Shown piece after piece: positions 42,180 through 49,943 of a stretch of DNA of 53,150 nucleotides (the first letter of the stretch is position 1; each line of letters starts with the position of its first letter). Location: assembly GCA_028285405.1 (NCBI GenBank), contig JANQPH010000008.1, forward strand, positions 1 to 53,150, given 5' to 3'. The stretch is from Thermoleophilia bacterium (lineage in GTDB: Bacteria > Actinomycetota > Thermoleophilia > Miltoncostaeales > Miltoncostaeaceae). Position numbers and translations under genes: made by a program. Under the pieces are notes generated by a model. That model searched no databases, was not told where the DNA came from, and saw only the letters and a list, made by a program, of their open reading frames with translations.

Positions 42180-43094
42180 GTGCCCCCGGGTCCTCCAGGC
42201 AACGACACAGCAGACCCGACACCATCGGCCAAGGCCGGCGGCGACCCGCTGGTGGTCGACGGCGGGCCCGACGACGAGACCGCGCGCCTCTGGCGCCGCT
42301 ACGCGCTGCTCGGCGATGCGGAGGCCCGCGAACGCCTGATCCTCACCTTCGCTCCGCTGTGCAAGTACGTCGCCGGGCGAATGGGGAGCACGCTTCCGTC
42401 CTACATCGACATCGAGGACCTGACGAGCTACGGACTCGAGGGCCTGATGGACGCGATCGACCGGTACGAGCCCGAGCGCGGCGTGAAGTTCGAGACGTTC
42501 GCGATCACCCGGATCCGCGGAGCGATCATCGACGAGCTGCGCGCCCTCGACTGGGCGCCGCGGGCCCTGCGCCAGCACCAGCGCCAGCTGATCAGGCTCT
42601 CCGGCGAGATCGAGCAGCGCACCGGCCGTCCGGCGACCGACGGCGAGCTGGCGGAGGCCCTCGGCCTCGAGGAGTCGGACCTCAGCGAGCTGCTCGCCGA
42701 GATCGCGACCAGCTCGATGGTCGCGCTGGAGGAGTTCTTCGCGCCGGCCGCAAGCGACGAGGACACGCTGGCCCTCGGCGATGCCGTGGAGGACGAGACC
42801 TCACCCCAGCCACACACGGTGACCGAGCACGCGATCCTGCGCGACCTGCTGGCCGACGCGATCGTGCGGCTCCCCGAGCGCGAGCGGATCGTCGTCAGCC
42901 TCTACCACTACGACGGCCTCAGCCTGCGCGAGATCGGCGACGTCCTCGGGGTGACCGAGAGCCGCGCGAGCCAGCTCAGGACGAAGGGCATCGTCCGACT
43001 GCGAGGTGCGCTCCTGGCCTCCGGGCTCGCTCCCGAGTCGGTCGAGGACCAGCTCGACCAGACCGATCCGACGGCCCCCGACCGAGGGCACTGA
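42180..43094 (+). CDS. FliA/WhiG-type sigma factor
   Basis: The 304-aa sigma-70 group 3 factor has region 2 with LPSYIDIEDLTSYGLEGLMDA and FETFAITRIRGAIIDELRAL, followed by DWAPRALR. Region 3 has TGRPATDGELAEALG. Region 4 has LPERERIVVSLYHYDGLSLR and LGVTESRASQLR. It is closest in pattern to FliA/WhiG, not to SigB. GTG 42180 has GGAG at suitable distance; a longer N-terminus is possible. No flagellar, chemotaxis or anti-sigma gene is nearby, so its regulon is unknown. It is convergent with an ABC permease (1 nt gap). Confidence 0.9.
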   Translation: MPPGPPGNDTADPTPSAKAGGDPLVVDGGPDDETARLWRRYALLGDAEARERLILTFAPLCKYVAGRMGSTLPSYIDIEDLTSYGLEGLMDAIDRYEPERGVKFETFAITRIRGAIIDELRALDWAPRALRQHQRQLIRLSGEIEQRTGRPATDGELAEALGLEESDLSELLAEIATSSMVALEEFFAPAASDEDTLALGDAVEDETSPQPHTVTEHAILRDLLADAIVRLPERERIVVSLYHYDGLSLREIGDVLGVTESRASQLRTKGIVRLRGALLASGLAPESVEDQLDQTDPTAPDRGH

Positions 43095-43095
43095 C

Positions 43096-43839
43096 TCAGG
43101 GCAGCTCCACCCGCCGAAACGCGCGTGCGGCAAGCGCGATGCCGGCGACCGAGACCAACACGAGCACGAGGATCGCCGTGATCAGGCCGGTCGCAGGGGC
43201 CTCGACGCCCTCGACGCCGGCAGCGGCGACGCGGCGACCGTACGCGGCGACCGAGAGCCTGTCGGCGGACCCGGCGAACGTCGCGATCGTCCCCTCCCAG
43301 AGGAGGACGTAGACGGCGCCGACGATGATCGCGCGCCGGGTGAGGAGCGAGACCCAGGCGAACACGCCGGCGTACGCAGCCGCCACCAGCGCCACGCCAG
43401 CGATCGGCCACGCGAGCTGACCCGGCGACAGCTGGCCGAGGACCGCCGCGGTGACCACGAGCGCGGGAACGAGCACGAGCAGCGCCACGATCCACGCCGC
43501 CGCGGCCTTCGAGGCGGCGAGGACGGACCGCGGGACGCTCGTGGCGACCAGCAGAAGCACGGTCCCGTCGTCGCGGTCGTCCCCGATCACCGAGGACGCC
43601 AGCACGAGTGAGACGAACGCGACGACGGTCGGGATCATGAGCTGCCCGAGGAGATCCGCGTAGACCGATGCACCCTGTTGCTCGCCCTCGAGCCGCTGCC
43701 CGATCGCGACCAGCACCGGCAGCAGGGCGATCGCGGCGAGCGCGAGCGTCCTCCCGGTTCGCGTCAGCCCACGCGTGCTGGTCGAGAGCAGGGTCCGTAC
43801 CGACGGCCAGTACGGAGCGCGGGACGCCCGGACGCTCAT
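43096..43839 (-). CDS. ABC-2 type permease (module A)
   Basis: The 247-aa integral membrane protein has about six TM helices. It contains the ABC-2 motif region DDRDDGTVLLLVATSVPRSV between TM2 and TM3 and a C-terminal LVSVAGIALAARAFRRVEL. It is the last gene of a four-gene operon (ATPase-permease-ATPase-permease). ATG overlaps the ATPase stop. Exported substrate unknown. Confidence 0.88.
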   Translation of the reverse strand: MSVRASRAPYWPSVRTLLSTSTRGLTRTGRTLALAAIALLPVLVAIGQRLEGEQQGASVYADLLGQLMIPTVVAFVSLVLASSVIGDDRDDGTVLLLVATSVPRSVLAASKAAAAWIVALLVLVPALVVTAAVLGQLSPGQLAWPIAGVALVAAAYAGVFAWVSLLTRRAIIVGAVYVLLWEGTIATFAGSADRLSVAAYGRRVAAAGVEGVEAPATGLITAILVLVLVSVAGIALAARAFRRVELP

Positions 43840-44825
43840 CCGCGGGCGCCCCTCGCGCGCTCGTGGAGGTAGGCGTAGACGCTCTCCAGGTCGTCGTCGA
43901 CGGGCTCCACGCGGCGCAGCACGACGCCCGCCGTCGCCGCGGCCCCAGGCAACGCCAGCGCCAGCGCCTCGGAATCGACGGTCTCGAGGACGATCTGGTC
44001 CGGCCCGGCGGCCTCCACGGACACGACCGCCTCGTCGCCGACCAGCTCCGCCGCCAGGGCTCGCGGACTCCGGTCGACGACGACCCTGACGGACCGCGGC
44101 ACGTCGGCCATCAGGCGGCGAATCGCCGCGGGTGCTCCCTCGGCCACGAGGCGCCCGTTGACGAGCACGAGCACGCGGGCCGCCATCCGCTCGACCTCCG
44201 GAAGGACGTGCGAGGAGATCACGACCGTACGGCCCTGGCGGCCGAGCTCGGTGACCAGCTCGATGACACCCTCCCGCTGACCCGGATCGAGGCCGTTCAG
44301 TGGCTCGTCGAGCAGCAGGAGCTCCGGGGAGTGGGCGAGCGCCTGCGCGATCTTGACCCGCTGGCGCATCCCGTGGGACAGGTCACCGACCCGGCGGTCG
44401 GCGGCGTCCTCGAGCCCCACGAGCTCGATGGCCCGCTCGGCCGCCTCCCGCGGAGCGCGAACGCCCCGCATGCCGGCGAGCGCGGACACCGTCTCGGCCA
44501 CGCTCAGGAACGACCACCCGAGCGCCCCCTCGGGGGCGATCCCCACGCGCTCGTAGACCGCGGGCGCTCGTCTCGGGTCGACGCCGAGGACCCGCACCCG
44601 GCCGGCGCTCGGAGAGTCGTAGCCCGACAGCAGCTTCAGCGCCGTGGTCTTGCCAGCGCCGTTGTGGCCGAGCAATCCCGTCACGCCCGGAAAGAGATCG
44701 AGCGACAGGTCCGCGACGGCGACCGTCGTTCCGAACCACCTCGACACCCCCTCGAGCGTGGCGGTGGCGCCCTCCGCGCCGATCGGCGCGTGCGGCCGCT
44801 CGGTCGATCGTCCCGGGTCGCTCAC
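43836..44825 (-). CDS. ABC transporter ATP-binding protein (module A)
   Basis: The 329-aa ATPase has Walker A GHNGAGKTTALKLL, signature LSHGMRQRVKIAQAL (Gln of the usual LSGGQ replaced) and Walker B LLLLDEPLNGLDP. H-loop SSHVLPEVERM and a C-terminal regulatory extension follow. GTG at 44823-44825 overlaps the upstream permease stop (GTGA). A longer frame contains only Arg-rich shadow sequence. It pairs with one or both permeases of the operon. Confidence 0.92.
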   Translation of the reverse strand: MSDPGRSTERPHAPIGAEGATATLEGVSRWFGTTVAVADLSLDLFPGVTGLLGHNGAGKTTALKLLSGYDSPSAGRVRVLGVDPRRAPAVYERVGIAPEGALGWSFLSVAETVSALAGMRGVRAPREAAERAIELVGLEDAADRRVGDLSHGMRQRVKIAQALAHSPELLLLDEPLNGLDPGQREGVIELVTELGRQGRTVVISSHVLPEVERMAARVLVLVNGRLVAEGAPAAIRRLMADVPRSVRVVVDRSPRALAAELVGDEAVVSVEAAGPDQIVLETVDSEALALALPGAAATAGVVLRRVEPVDDDLESVYAYLHERARGARG

Positions 44826-45715
44826 AGATCGGTCCGCCGGAATCGCCGGACCAGCACCCCCGCGGCGACCGAGACGACCACGACGTACGAGATCGCCCAG
44901 CCGACCAGCGGCACCTCGCTGTCGCTCTCGGCGCCCGGATACAGGCGAGCGGACAGCTCGGCGGGAACCGTGCCGAGCCGCAGCGCGTCCACCCACCCCG
45001 GCCCGCCGGCCTCGCCGAGCGCGTCGGCGGCCGCGGTCGCCCCGACGAGCAGCGCGAGGTACGCGCCGACGGCGTACGCGCGCCGGCTCGTCAGCGAGGC
45101 GATGGCGATCCCGACGACCGCGAAGTAGCCGGCGACGAGCGCCCCGGAGAGCACGATTCGCCCGAGGGTCAGCCAGTGCTCGCGGAGGTACGTCACCGGT
45201 GCGTCCTCGAAGACGACGATGCCCCAGTAGAGGACGAGCATCGGCACGAGCGTCACCAGCAACATGGGCACCGCCGTGGCCATGAGCTTGCCCACCACGT
45301 ACTCGAGCCGAGACAGGGCCGTGGCGAAGTACAGCGACAGCACGCCGTCACGCCGGTCCGGACACATGACCTCGGCGGCGACCAGACCGGCGAAGATCAG
45401 GATCACGAGACCGGTGCCGCGCTGGTAGCCACTGAACGTGATCTCGTCGAGATCGATCGCGCCACCGGGAATCAGCGCACGGACGCCGAGCACCACGATC
45501 GCCGGGGTGAGCGCGATCAAGCTGAGCGCGATCGGAGCGAGCTTCGCTCGCCAGCCACGTCGGGCCCCGAGCGCCCCGGTGGCACTCCATCGCGCGAGTG
45601 CCCGCACGGCAGCCCATCGGCCGGACCGCGCGCCATCCCAGCGCTGAAGCCGGGCGTCCGCGATCCGCGCCTCGCCCGCACCCGTTCCGCTCGCCGGAGG
45701 GTCCGCGGTGCTCAT
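44822..45715 (-). CDS. ABC-2 type permease (module B)
   Basis: The 297-aa membrane protein has a ~55-residue cytoplasmic N-terminus and then about six TM helices. The loop AEVMCPDRRDGVLSLYFATALSRLEYV corresponds to the ABC-2 coupling region. A large external segment (IPGGAIDLDEITFSGYQRGT) lies between TM1 and TM2. ATG overlaps the upstream ATPase stop. It differs clearly from the module A permease, so the operon may make a hetero-exporter. Confidence 0.88.
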   Translation of the reverse strand: MSTADPPASGTGAGEARIADARLQRWDGARSGRWAAVRALARWSATGALGARRGWRAKLAPIALSLIALTPAIVVLGVRALIPGGAIDLDEITFSGYQRGTGLVILIFAGLVAAEVMCPDRRDGVLSLYFATALSRLEYVVGKLMATAVPMLLVTLVPMLVLYWGIVVFEDAPVTYLREHWLTLGRIVLSGALVAGYFAVVGIAIASLTSRRAYAVGAYLALLVGATAAADALGEAGGPGWVDALRLGTVPAELSARLYPGAESDSEVPLVGWAISYVVVVSVAAGVLVRRFRRTDL

Positions 45716-46632
45716 CGCATCGCCTCGATCAGCGTCTGGTGGGCCGTCGGACCGCCGCTGCGAAGCTCGGCGATGCCGATGCCGGCGGCCATGGCGACGT
45801 CCCGCAGCGCGGCGAGATCCCGATCGCCGCTGCAGGTGACCCGCACCAGGGCGTCCCCACCGCCCTGGGCCTGCGCCGCCAACCCCCGTGCCGACAGCGC
45901 ATTCGCGAATGCCTCCGGGTCGCCGACCACGCGCACGATCACCGCCCGCGTGTCGTCGTCGCCGAGGGTGTCCAGGGCACCGTGATGGGCGACCCTGCCG
46001 TCGCGAAGGACGCAGACGGCATCGCAGGTCGCGAGCACGTCGTCGAGGACGTGGGACGACATCAGCACCCGGATGCCCAGGTCACTCGAGAGCCGCCTCA
46101 CGATTCCGAGCATCTCGGCCCGCCCACCAGGGTCGAGCCCGTTGGTCGGCTCGTCGAGGACGACCAGCTCGGGGGTGTCCAGGAGCGCCTGTGCCAGCTT
46201 GGTGCGCTGCCTCATGCCCGTCGAGTAGGAGCGCAGGAGGCGGGCGCGCTCCTCCTCGAGGCCGACGTGGAACAGCACCTCGGAGGCGCGCAGCGCCGCC
46301 GCCCGGCGCGGCAGCCCACGCAGCTCGGCGAGCTGCATCACGAAGTCGTGCGCGGTCATGTCGAGCGGCAGCGCCCCGCGCTCCGGCATGTATCCCACCC
46401 GGGCCCGGTCGCTCCGGGGATCCTCACCCACCCGGCGCCCGAGGATCGAGACGGTGCCCGCGTCGAGACCGACCAGCCCGAGCAGGGCCTTCATGAGCGT
46501 CGTCTTGCCGGCCCCGTTCGCGCCGAGGAGCCCGATGGCAGGCGCGTCGAGCGTCACCGTGACGTCGTCGAGCGCCTGGACCCGCCCGTAGCGCTTGCGC
46601 ACGCCGTGGGCAGCCAGGGTCGCAGCGCTCAC
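45712..46632 (-). CDS. ABC transporter ATP-binding protein (module B)
   Basis: The 306-aa ATPase has Walker A GANGAGKTTLMKALL, signature YSTGMRQRTKLAQALL, Walker B LVVLDEPTNGLDP and H-loop SSHVLDDVLAT. The C-terminal ~80 residues (AVIVRVVGDPEAFANAL) form the regulatory domain common in BcrA/NatA types. GTG 46632 is preferred because GGGAG lies 5 nt upstream; ATG 46656 would add eight residues but has no ribosome binding site. First gene of the four-gene exporter operon. Confidence 0.9.
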   Translation of the reverse strand: MSAATLAAHGVRKRYGRVQALDDVTVTLDAPAIGLLGANGAGKTTLMKALLGLVGLDAGTVSILGRRVGEDPRSDRARVGYMPERGALPLDMTAHDFVMQLAELRGLPRRAAALRASEVLFHVGLEEERARLLRSYSTGMRQRTKLAQALLDTPELVVLDEPTNGLDPGGRAEMLGIVRRLSSDLGIRVLMSSHVLDDVLATCDAVCVLRDGRVAHHGALDTLGDDDTRAVIVRVVGDPEAFANALSARGLAAQAQGGGDALVRVTCSGDRDLAALRDVAMAAGIGIAELRSGGPTAHQTLIEAMR

Positions 46633-46679
46633 GGGCGCTCCCTGTCGGGCAACCATGCCTGCGCGGGCGACCGAGGCAC

Positions 46680-46696
46680 GCGCCTAGACTAGGCGC
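46680..46696. promoter_or_regulatory. Perfect 17-bp dyad carrying the exporter -10 box
   Basis: GCGCCTAG-A-CTAGGCGC is an exact inverted repeat. Minus TAGTCT (46691-46686) within it is a good -10 for the exporter operon, and plus TAGACT also fits. It could be an operator over the promoter or a short terminator of the upstream gene. Confidence 0.5.
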
Positions 46697-46724
46697 CGGG
46701 CCCCGCGGTTCGCGCCGCCCCGGT

Positions 46725-47081
46725 TCAGGTCCGGACGGGAGCGGGCTGGGGGTGAGCCCCCCGCCGTGGCCAGGCGTCGCGATCGGCGCGCCCGGCGAGT
46801 GCCTCGCGGTAGCACGGCAGGTCGACCAGGTGTCGCCCGACCAGCACCAGCAGCCGGTCCGCCGTGTGGACGTCGGTCACGGTGTCCGCCCGTCGCGCCG
46901 CGCGGAGCCGACGCTCGACGGACTCGGCGTCGAGGTCGAACCGATCTGAGGCGCGCCTGGCGAGCTCGGCGAGAGAGGCCCCGGTCATTCGCATCTCGGT
47001 GTCGAGGAGCTCGAACAGCTCGCGGCTCCAGACCCATCGTGGGGCTTCGGTCTCGAGCTCCGCCGTCTCAACGCTTGCCAC
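46725..47081 (-). CDS. Small protein of unknown function with operator-like upstream region
   Basis: The 118-aa, predicted helical protein contains WVWSRELFELLDTEMRMTGA, LAELARRASDRFDLDAESVE and a C-terminal VGRHLVDLPCYREALAGRAD. The alternation of short helices suggests a small DNA-binding or adaptor fold, but no family is recognised. GTG 47081 has GGAG 8-11 nt upstream. The promoter region is unusually AT-rich and holds a dyad. It lies upstream of, and in the same direction as, the exporter operon. Confidence 0.7.
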   Translation of the reverse strand: MASVETAELETEAPRWVWSRELFELLDTEMRMTGASLAELARRASDRFDLDAESVERRLRAARRADTVTDVHTADRLLVLVGRHLVDLPCYREALAGRADRDAWPRRGAHPQPAPVRT

Positions 47082-47120
47082 GGTTCACTCCGGGGGGCGT
47101 AACCGGTCGAGTGTGTGCGT

Positions 47121-47149
47121 ATTGTTGCAATTTGCTGGACGCACGACAA
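47121..47149 (-). promoter_or_regulatory. Promoter of the 118-aa gene
   Basis: Minus TTGTCG (47149-47144), 17-bp spacer, AACAAT (47126-47121). The predicted leader is about 33 nt. Confidence 0.5.
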
Positions 47150-47156
47150 CTGTCGT
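47143..47156. promoter_or_regulatory. Operator-like inverted repeat over the -35
   Basis: ACGACA-AC-TGTCGT is a perfect 14-bp dyad covering the -35 element of the 118-aa gene's promoter. It is a plausible repressor site. Confidence 0.4.
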
Positions 47157-47181
47157 AGCGGCAGGTGACACACGGCGGGCC

Positions 47182-47206
47182 GCCGACCGGGCCGCGGCCG
47201 GTCGGC
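47182..47206 (-). terminator. Hairpin terminator after uppP
   Basis: A 9-bp perfect stem GCCGACCGG/CCGGTCGGC with a 7-nt loop abuts the uppP stop codon (minus strand). No U-tract. Confidence 0.65.
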
Positions 47207-48031
47207 CTAGGAGATCACCCCGGTACCCGCCAGGCCGATCACGATCGCACCGAGACCGATGCGGTAGATCACGAAGATCAGCGTCGAGTGGCTCACCAGG
47301 TAGCGCAGCAGGAAGGCGATCGCCAGGTAGCCCGAGATGAAGGCGAAGACGGTCGCGAGGATGATCGCGTCGATGCCGACCTCGCGCTCGCCGCCGGTGA
47401 AGATCTCGGTCAGGCCGAACAAACCGCTCAGGACCACGGCGGGGATGGAGAGCAGGAACGAGAACCGCGCCGCGGCGTCGCGCTGCAGACCGAGGAACAG
47501 CCCCGCGGTGATGGTGGAGCCCGAGCGCGACACGCCCGGGATGAGCGCGAGCGCCTGGGCGAGGCCCACCCAGATCGCATCCCTCATGCCGACCTGGTCC
47601 ACGCCGCGCGTCATGGATCCGACCTTCTCCGAGATCCACAGGACGATCCCGAGCACGATCAGCATGGCGCCGATCAGGTAGAGGCTCCGAGCTCCGGTCT
47701 CGATCTGGTCCCGGAACGCCAGCCCGAAGATCGAGATCGGGATGGTTGCGAGGATGATGTACCAGCCCATGCGCGCGTTCAGGTCCCGCCGCAGGGCCGG
47801 CTGCCGCCACAGGCTCAGCGTCCATACCTTGACGATCCGAGCGAGATCGTCCCGGAAGTAGATGACGACCGCGGCCATCGTGCCCAGCTGGGTCACCGCG
47901 GTGAAGAACGCGCCCGGATCGTCCCAGCCGAGGAACGCCGGGACGATCCGCAGATGGCCCGTGCTCGAGATCGGCAAGAACTCCGTGAGGCCCTGGACGA
48001 TCCCCAGGACGATGGCCTGCAGCCACGACAC
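47207..48031 (-). CDS. uppP: Undecaprenyl-diphosphatase
   Basis: The 274-aa integral membrane phosphatase (BacA family) recycles undecaprenyl pyrophosphate to the lipid carrier for wall synthesis. Signature regions are [15 protein letters not shown] near the N-terminus and the catalytic [10 protein letters not shown] near residue 160, with about eight TM helices. Overexpression confers bacitracin resistance in other bacteria. GTG 48031 lies 9 nt after TAGGCT. It lies 12 nt downstream of the YgjP-like gene. Confidence 0.96.
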   Translation of the reverse strand: MSWLQAIVLGIVQGLTEFLPISSTGHLRIVPAFLGWDDPGAFFTAVTQLGTMAAVVIYFRDDLARIVKVWTLSLWRQPALRRDLNARMGWYIILATIPISIFGLAFRDQIETGARSLYLIGAMLIVLGIVLWISEKVGSMTRGVDQVGMRDAIWVGLAQALALIPGVSRSGSTITAGLFLGLQRDAAARFSFLLSIPAVVLSGLFGLTEIFTGGEREVGIDAIILATVFAFISGYLAIAFLLRYLVSHSTLIFVIYRIGLGAIVIGLAGTGVIS

Positions 48032-48040
48032 CGGCCGGGA

Positions 48041-48046
48041 AGCCTA
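48041..48046 (-). promoter_or_regulatory. Candidate -10 box for uppP
   Basis: Minus TAGGCT, 9 nt before the uppP GTG. It overlaps the stop codon of the upstream YgjP-like gene. Confidence 0.4.
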
Positions 48047-48835
48047 GAGCGACCGCGAGATGGGTTGCCGGTCCGCGGGTGCCGCCGCCGGCAGCGACGG
48101 TGCGGCGGCGGCCGCGAGCGGGCCTCGCAGGAGGGCCCGACCGTGCCAGGAGAGCCACGCCTCGCACGCCGCGACCTCGGGCACGAGCCGCTCGAGGTGA
48201 TCGCGGAAGGCGCGCGAGTGGTTCGGCACGAGCAGATGCACCACCTCGTGCGCGCACAGGCTCGAGGCGACGATGCTCGGCGCCATCGCGAGCCTCCAGC
48301 TGAGCGAGACGGTGCCCGTGCTCGAGCAGCTTCCCCAGCGCGACCGCGGGTCGGTGATCCGCACCCGAGCGGGCTGAGCGCCGAGCGCTGCACCGTGGCG
48401 AGCGCAGAGGGCCCCGAAGACCGATCGGGCCTCGCGACGGTAGATCCGCTCGAGGGCGGCGAGCCGCCCGGCCCCCTCGAGCCCTTCGGGCAGGCGGACG
48501 ACTCCGGCGGCTCGGTCGAGCCCCGATCGCCCCGAGCCGACCAGCCGCACGACCAAGCGCGCGTCCCCGAGGGGGATCGTGTCTCCGTCGCTCGGGACGG
48601 GCGCCGGTGCCCAGTCGTCGATCTGCTGCCGCAGCCACCGCGAGTTGGCGCGCAAGGCGCGCTCGATCTGCGCGCCCGACGCCCGACGGGGCGCGGTCAC
48701 CCGGAGCCCGTCCGGGGTCGCCCACATGCGGATCCGGCGCTGCCCGACGTGGCGGGTCAGCCGGTAGCTGACCGAATGTCCGTCGAGGTCTGCCGCGTGG
48801 ACGACGGCCGTGGCGGGGCTGTTGCGTCGCGGCAC
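48044..48835 (-). CDS. YgjP-like metallopeptidase-domain protein (DUF45)
   Basis: The 263-aa protein of the YgjP/DUF45 family has the zinc motif HEVVHLLVPNHSRAF. The preceding RWGSCSSTGTVSLSWRL strand is the other family hallmark. The N-terminal domain (VSYRLTRHVGQRRIRMWATP) is typical. It is predicted to be a cytosolic protease or nuclease-associated protein with unknown substrate. The GTG at 48835 has TAGCGT 6 nt upstream (leaderless). Confidence 0.9.
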   Translation of the reverse strand: MPRRNSPATAVVHAADLDGHSVSYRLTRHVGQRRIRMWATPDGLRVTAPRRASGAQIERALRANSRWLRQQIDDWAPAPVPSDGDTIPLGDARLVVRLVGSGRSGLDRAAGVVRLPEGLEGAGRLAALERIYRREARSVFGALCARHGAALGAQPARVRITDPRSRWGSCSSTGTVSLSWRLAMAPSIVASSLCAHEVVHLLVPNHSRAFRDHLERLVPEVAACEAWLSWHGRALLRGPLAAAAAPSLPAAAPADRQPISRSL

Positions 48836-48841
48836 CCCGTG

Positions 48842-48847
48842 ACGCTA
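48842..48847 (-). promoter_or_regulatory. -10 box for the leaderless YgjP-like gene
   Basis: Minus TAGCGT ends 6 nt before the GTG start. Confidence 0.5.
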
Positions 48848-48942
48848 TCGAGGACGGCGGGCGACACGGCGGGCGCACACGCCCACGCGACGCGGGCGCG
48901 AACGTCTCAAGTCGCCGGCACGAGCTGCCGAAGGAGACGGTG

Positions 48943-48964
48943 AGCGCGGGGTTGACCCCGCGCT
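48943..48964. repeat. Strong hairpin 1 in the divergent gap
   Basis: AGCGCGGGGT and ACCCCGCGCT form a perfect 10-bp stem with a 2-nt centre. It lies in the 255-bp region between two divergent genes, where no terminator is needed. Confidence 0.6.
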
Positions 48965-48993
48965 GGCGCGCGGCGACCCCCTCCGCCCGCGTA

Positions 48994-49028
48994 CGCACCC
49001 CCGCGGGCCGCATGCTCGCGGGGGTGCG
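48994..49028. repeat. Strong hairpin 2 in the divergent gap
   Basis: CGCACCCCCGCG (48994-49005) pairs perfectly with 49017-49028, leaving an 11-nt loop. Together with hairpin 1 it is the only structure seen in the 48836-49090 gap. Confidence 0.6.
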
Positions 49029-49090
49029 CCATTTGGCCGGCGCCACGGTCTTCGGACCCGCGTCGGCGCAGGCTGCGAGCATCCGCGCAG

Positions 49091-49471
49091 ATGCAGGAGG
49101 GTGTCCGACTCGATCGCTGGCTCTGGGCCGCACGCTTCTTCCGAACGCGAGCGCTCGCCGCGGACGCGGTCTCGGGCGGCCATGTGGAGGTGGCGGGGGG
49201 ACGAGCCAAGCCGGGCCGGCGGATCCGGGTGGGGGACGAGCTGACGATCACTCGTGGTCAGGAGCGCATCGGCGTGGTGGTCGCCGATCTCAGCGAGCGG
49301 CGCGGACCGGCAACAGCGGCGCAACAGCTCTACGAGGAGACACGCGAGAGCATCGAGCGCCGAGAGCGAGCGCGTGAGCTCGAGCGGGCGGCGCCCGCCG
49401 CTCGCCTCGGCGGGCGTCCCACCAAGCGAGATCGCCGGCGACTCGAGCGGGAGCGGGGCCGGCGCGGGTAG
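49091..49471 (+). CDS. S4-domain RNA-binding protein (Hsp15-like)
   Basis: The 126-aa protein has an N-terminal S4 fold: VRLDRWLWAARFFRTRALAA, then VSGGHVEVAGGRAKPGRRI and VGDELTITRG. A long basic C-terminal helix (RRERARELERAAP through RDRRRLERERGRRG) follows. Hsp15 proteins bind 50S subunits carrying stalled nascent chains. ATG 49091 directly precedes the domain. No ribosome binding site is obvious. Confidence 0.9.
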   Translation: MQEGVRLDRWLWAARFFRTRALAADAVSGGHVEVAGGRAKPGRRIRVGDELTITRGQERIGVVVADLSERRGPATAAQQLYEETRESIERRERARELERAAPAARLGGRPTKRDRRRLERERGRRG

Positions 49472-49546
49472 TCGGGTGGAGCAACGGGGACCGTTTCCGA
49501 GCGTGCGAATCGGACCCATGGCCGCGACAACACCCGTCCGGGCGGC

Positions 49547-49552
49547 TACCCT
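49547..49552 (+). promoter_or_regulatory. -10 box for a leaderless small membrane protein
   Basis: TACCCT ends 5 nt before GTG 49558. Confidence 0.5.
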
Positions 49553-49557
49553 TCCTC

Positions 49558-49890
49558 GTGGTGGACGAGCCCCGTAGCGAACAGGATGTCGCCGAGACGC
49601 ACGCGACACCGCCGGCACCCAACCTCCTCTGCCCGGAGGGTGTGTCGGATCGCCAGTGGGCGCTCGTGCTGCGACTCACGCCGGCCATGGTGTGCCTGGC
49701 GGGAATCGGGCTCGGCGCGCTTGCCGGGCTGGCCGCGTGGATCCTCGGCGGCGAGGTCTGGATCATCGGCATCGGCGCCGCCAGCGGAGGCGTCGCCGGA
49801 GCGCTGCTCGGTCGCTGGCTCGCGTGCGATGGGCGGATGACCGCGCTGGCCAACGAGCTGGCGCCGAAGCGCCCCCGAATCCCCTACTGA
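49558..49890 (+). CDS. Small membrane protein, unknown function
   Basis: The 110-aa protein has a ~30-residue Pro/Ala/Glu-rich N-terminus and two hydrophobic segments (about 42-62 and 66-88, GEVWIIGIGAASGGVAGALL), separated by a short turn. No family is recognised. The start has two consecutive GTG codons; the first sits at leaderless distance from TACCCT. The Gly-rich second helix suggests tight hairpin packing in the membrane. Confidence 0.7.
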   Translation: MVDEPRSEQDVAETHATPPAPNLLCPEGVSDRQWALVLRLTPAMVCLAGIGLGALAGLAAWILGGEVWIIGIGAASGGVAGALLGRWLACDGRMTALANELAPKRPRIPY

Positions 49891-49909
49891 GCGGCTCCCC
49901 GAGCCCCGA

Positions 49910-49925
49910 CCCCGCCTGAGCGGGG
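49910..49925. terminator. Small hairpin between convergent genes
   Basis: CCCCGC-CTGA-GCGGGG, a 6-bp stem with a tetraloop. It lies between the small membrane protein and the lipoprotein gene and could serve both directions. Confidence 0.4.
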
Positions 49926-49943
49926 CCAGGGGAGGGAGGTCTG

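Noticed and set aside
46657-46724. The 17-bp dyad as an insertion-sequence end or attachment site
   Set aside because: No transposase, integrase or matching second copy was seen; the TANNNT core fits a promoter better.
48836-49090. tRNA or CRISPR-like repeat in the hairpin-rich gap
   Set aside because: The two stems are different sequences, no T-loop/anticodon arm pattern is present, and there is no repeat-spacer periodicity.
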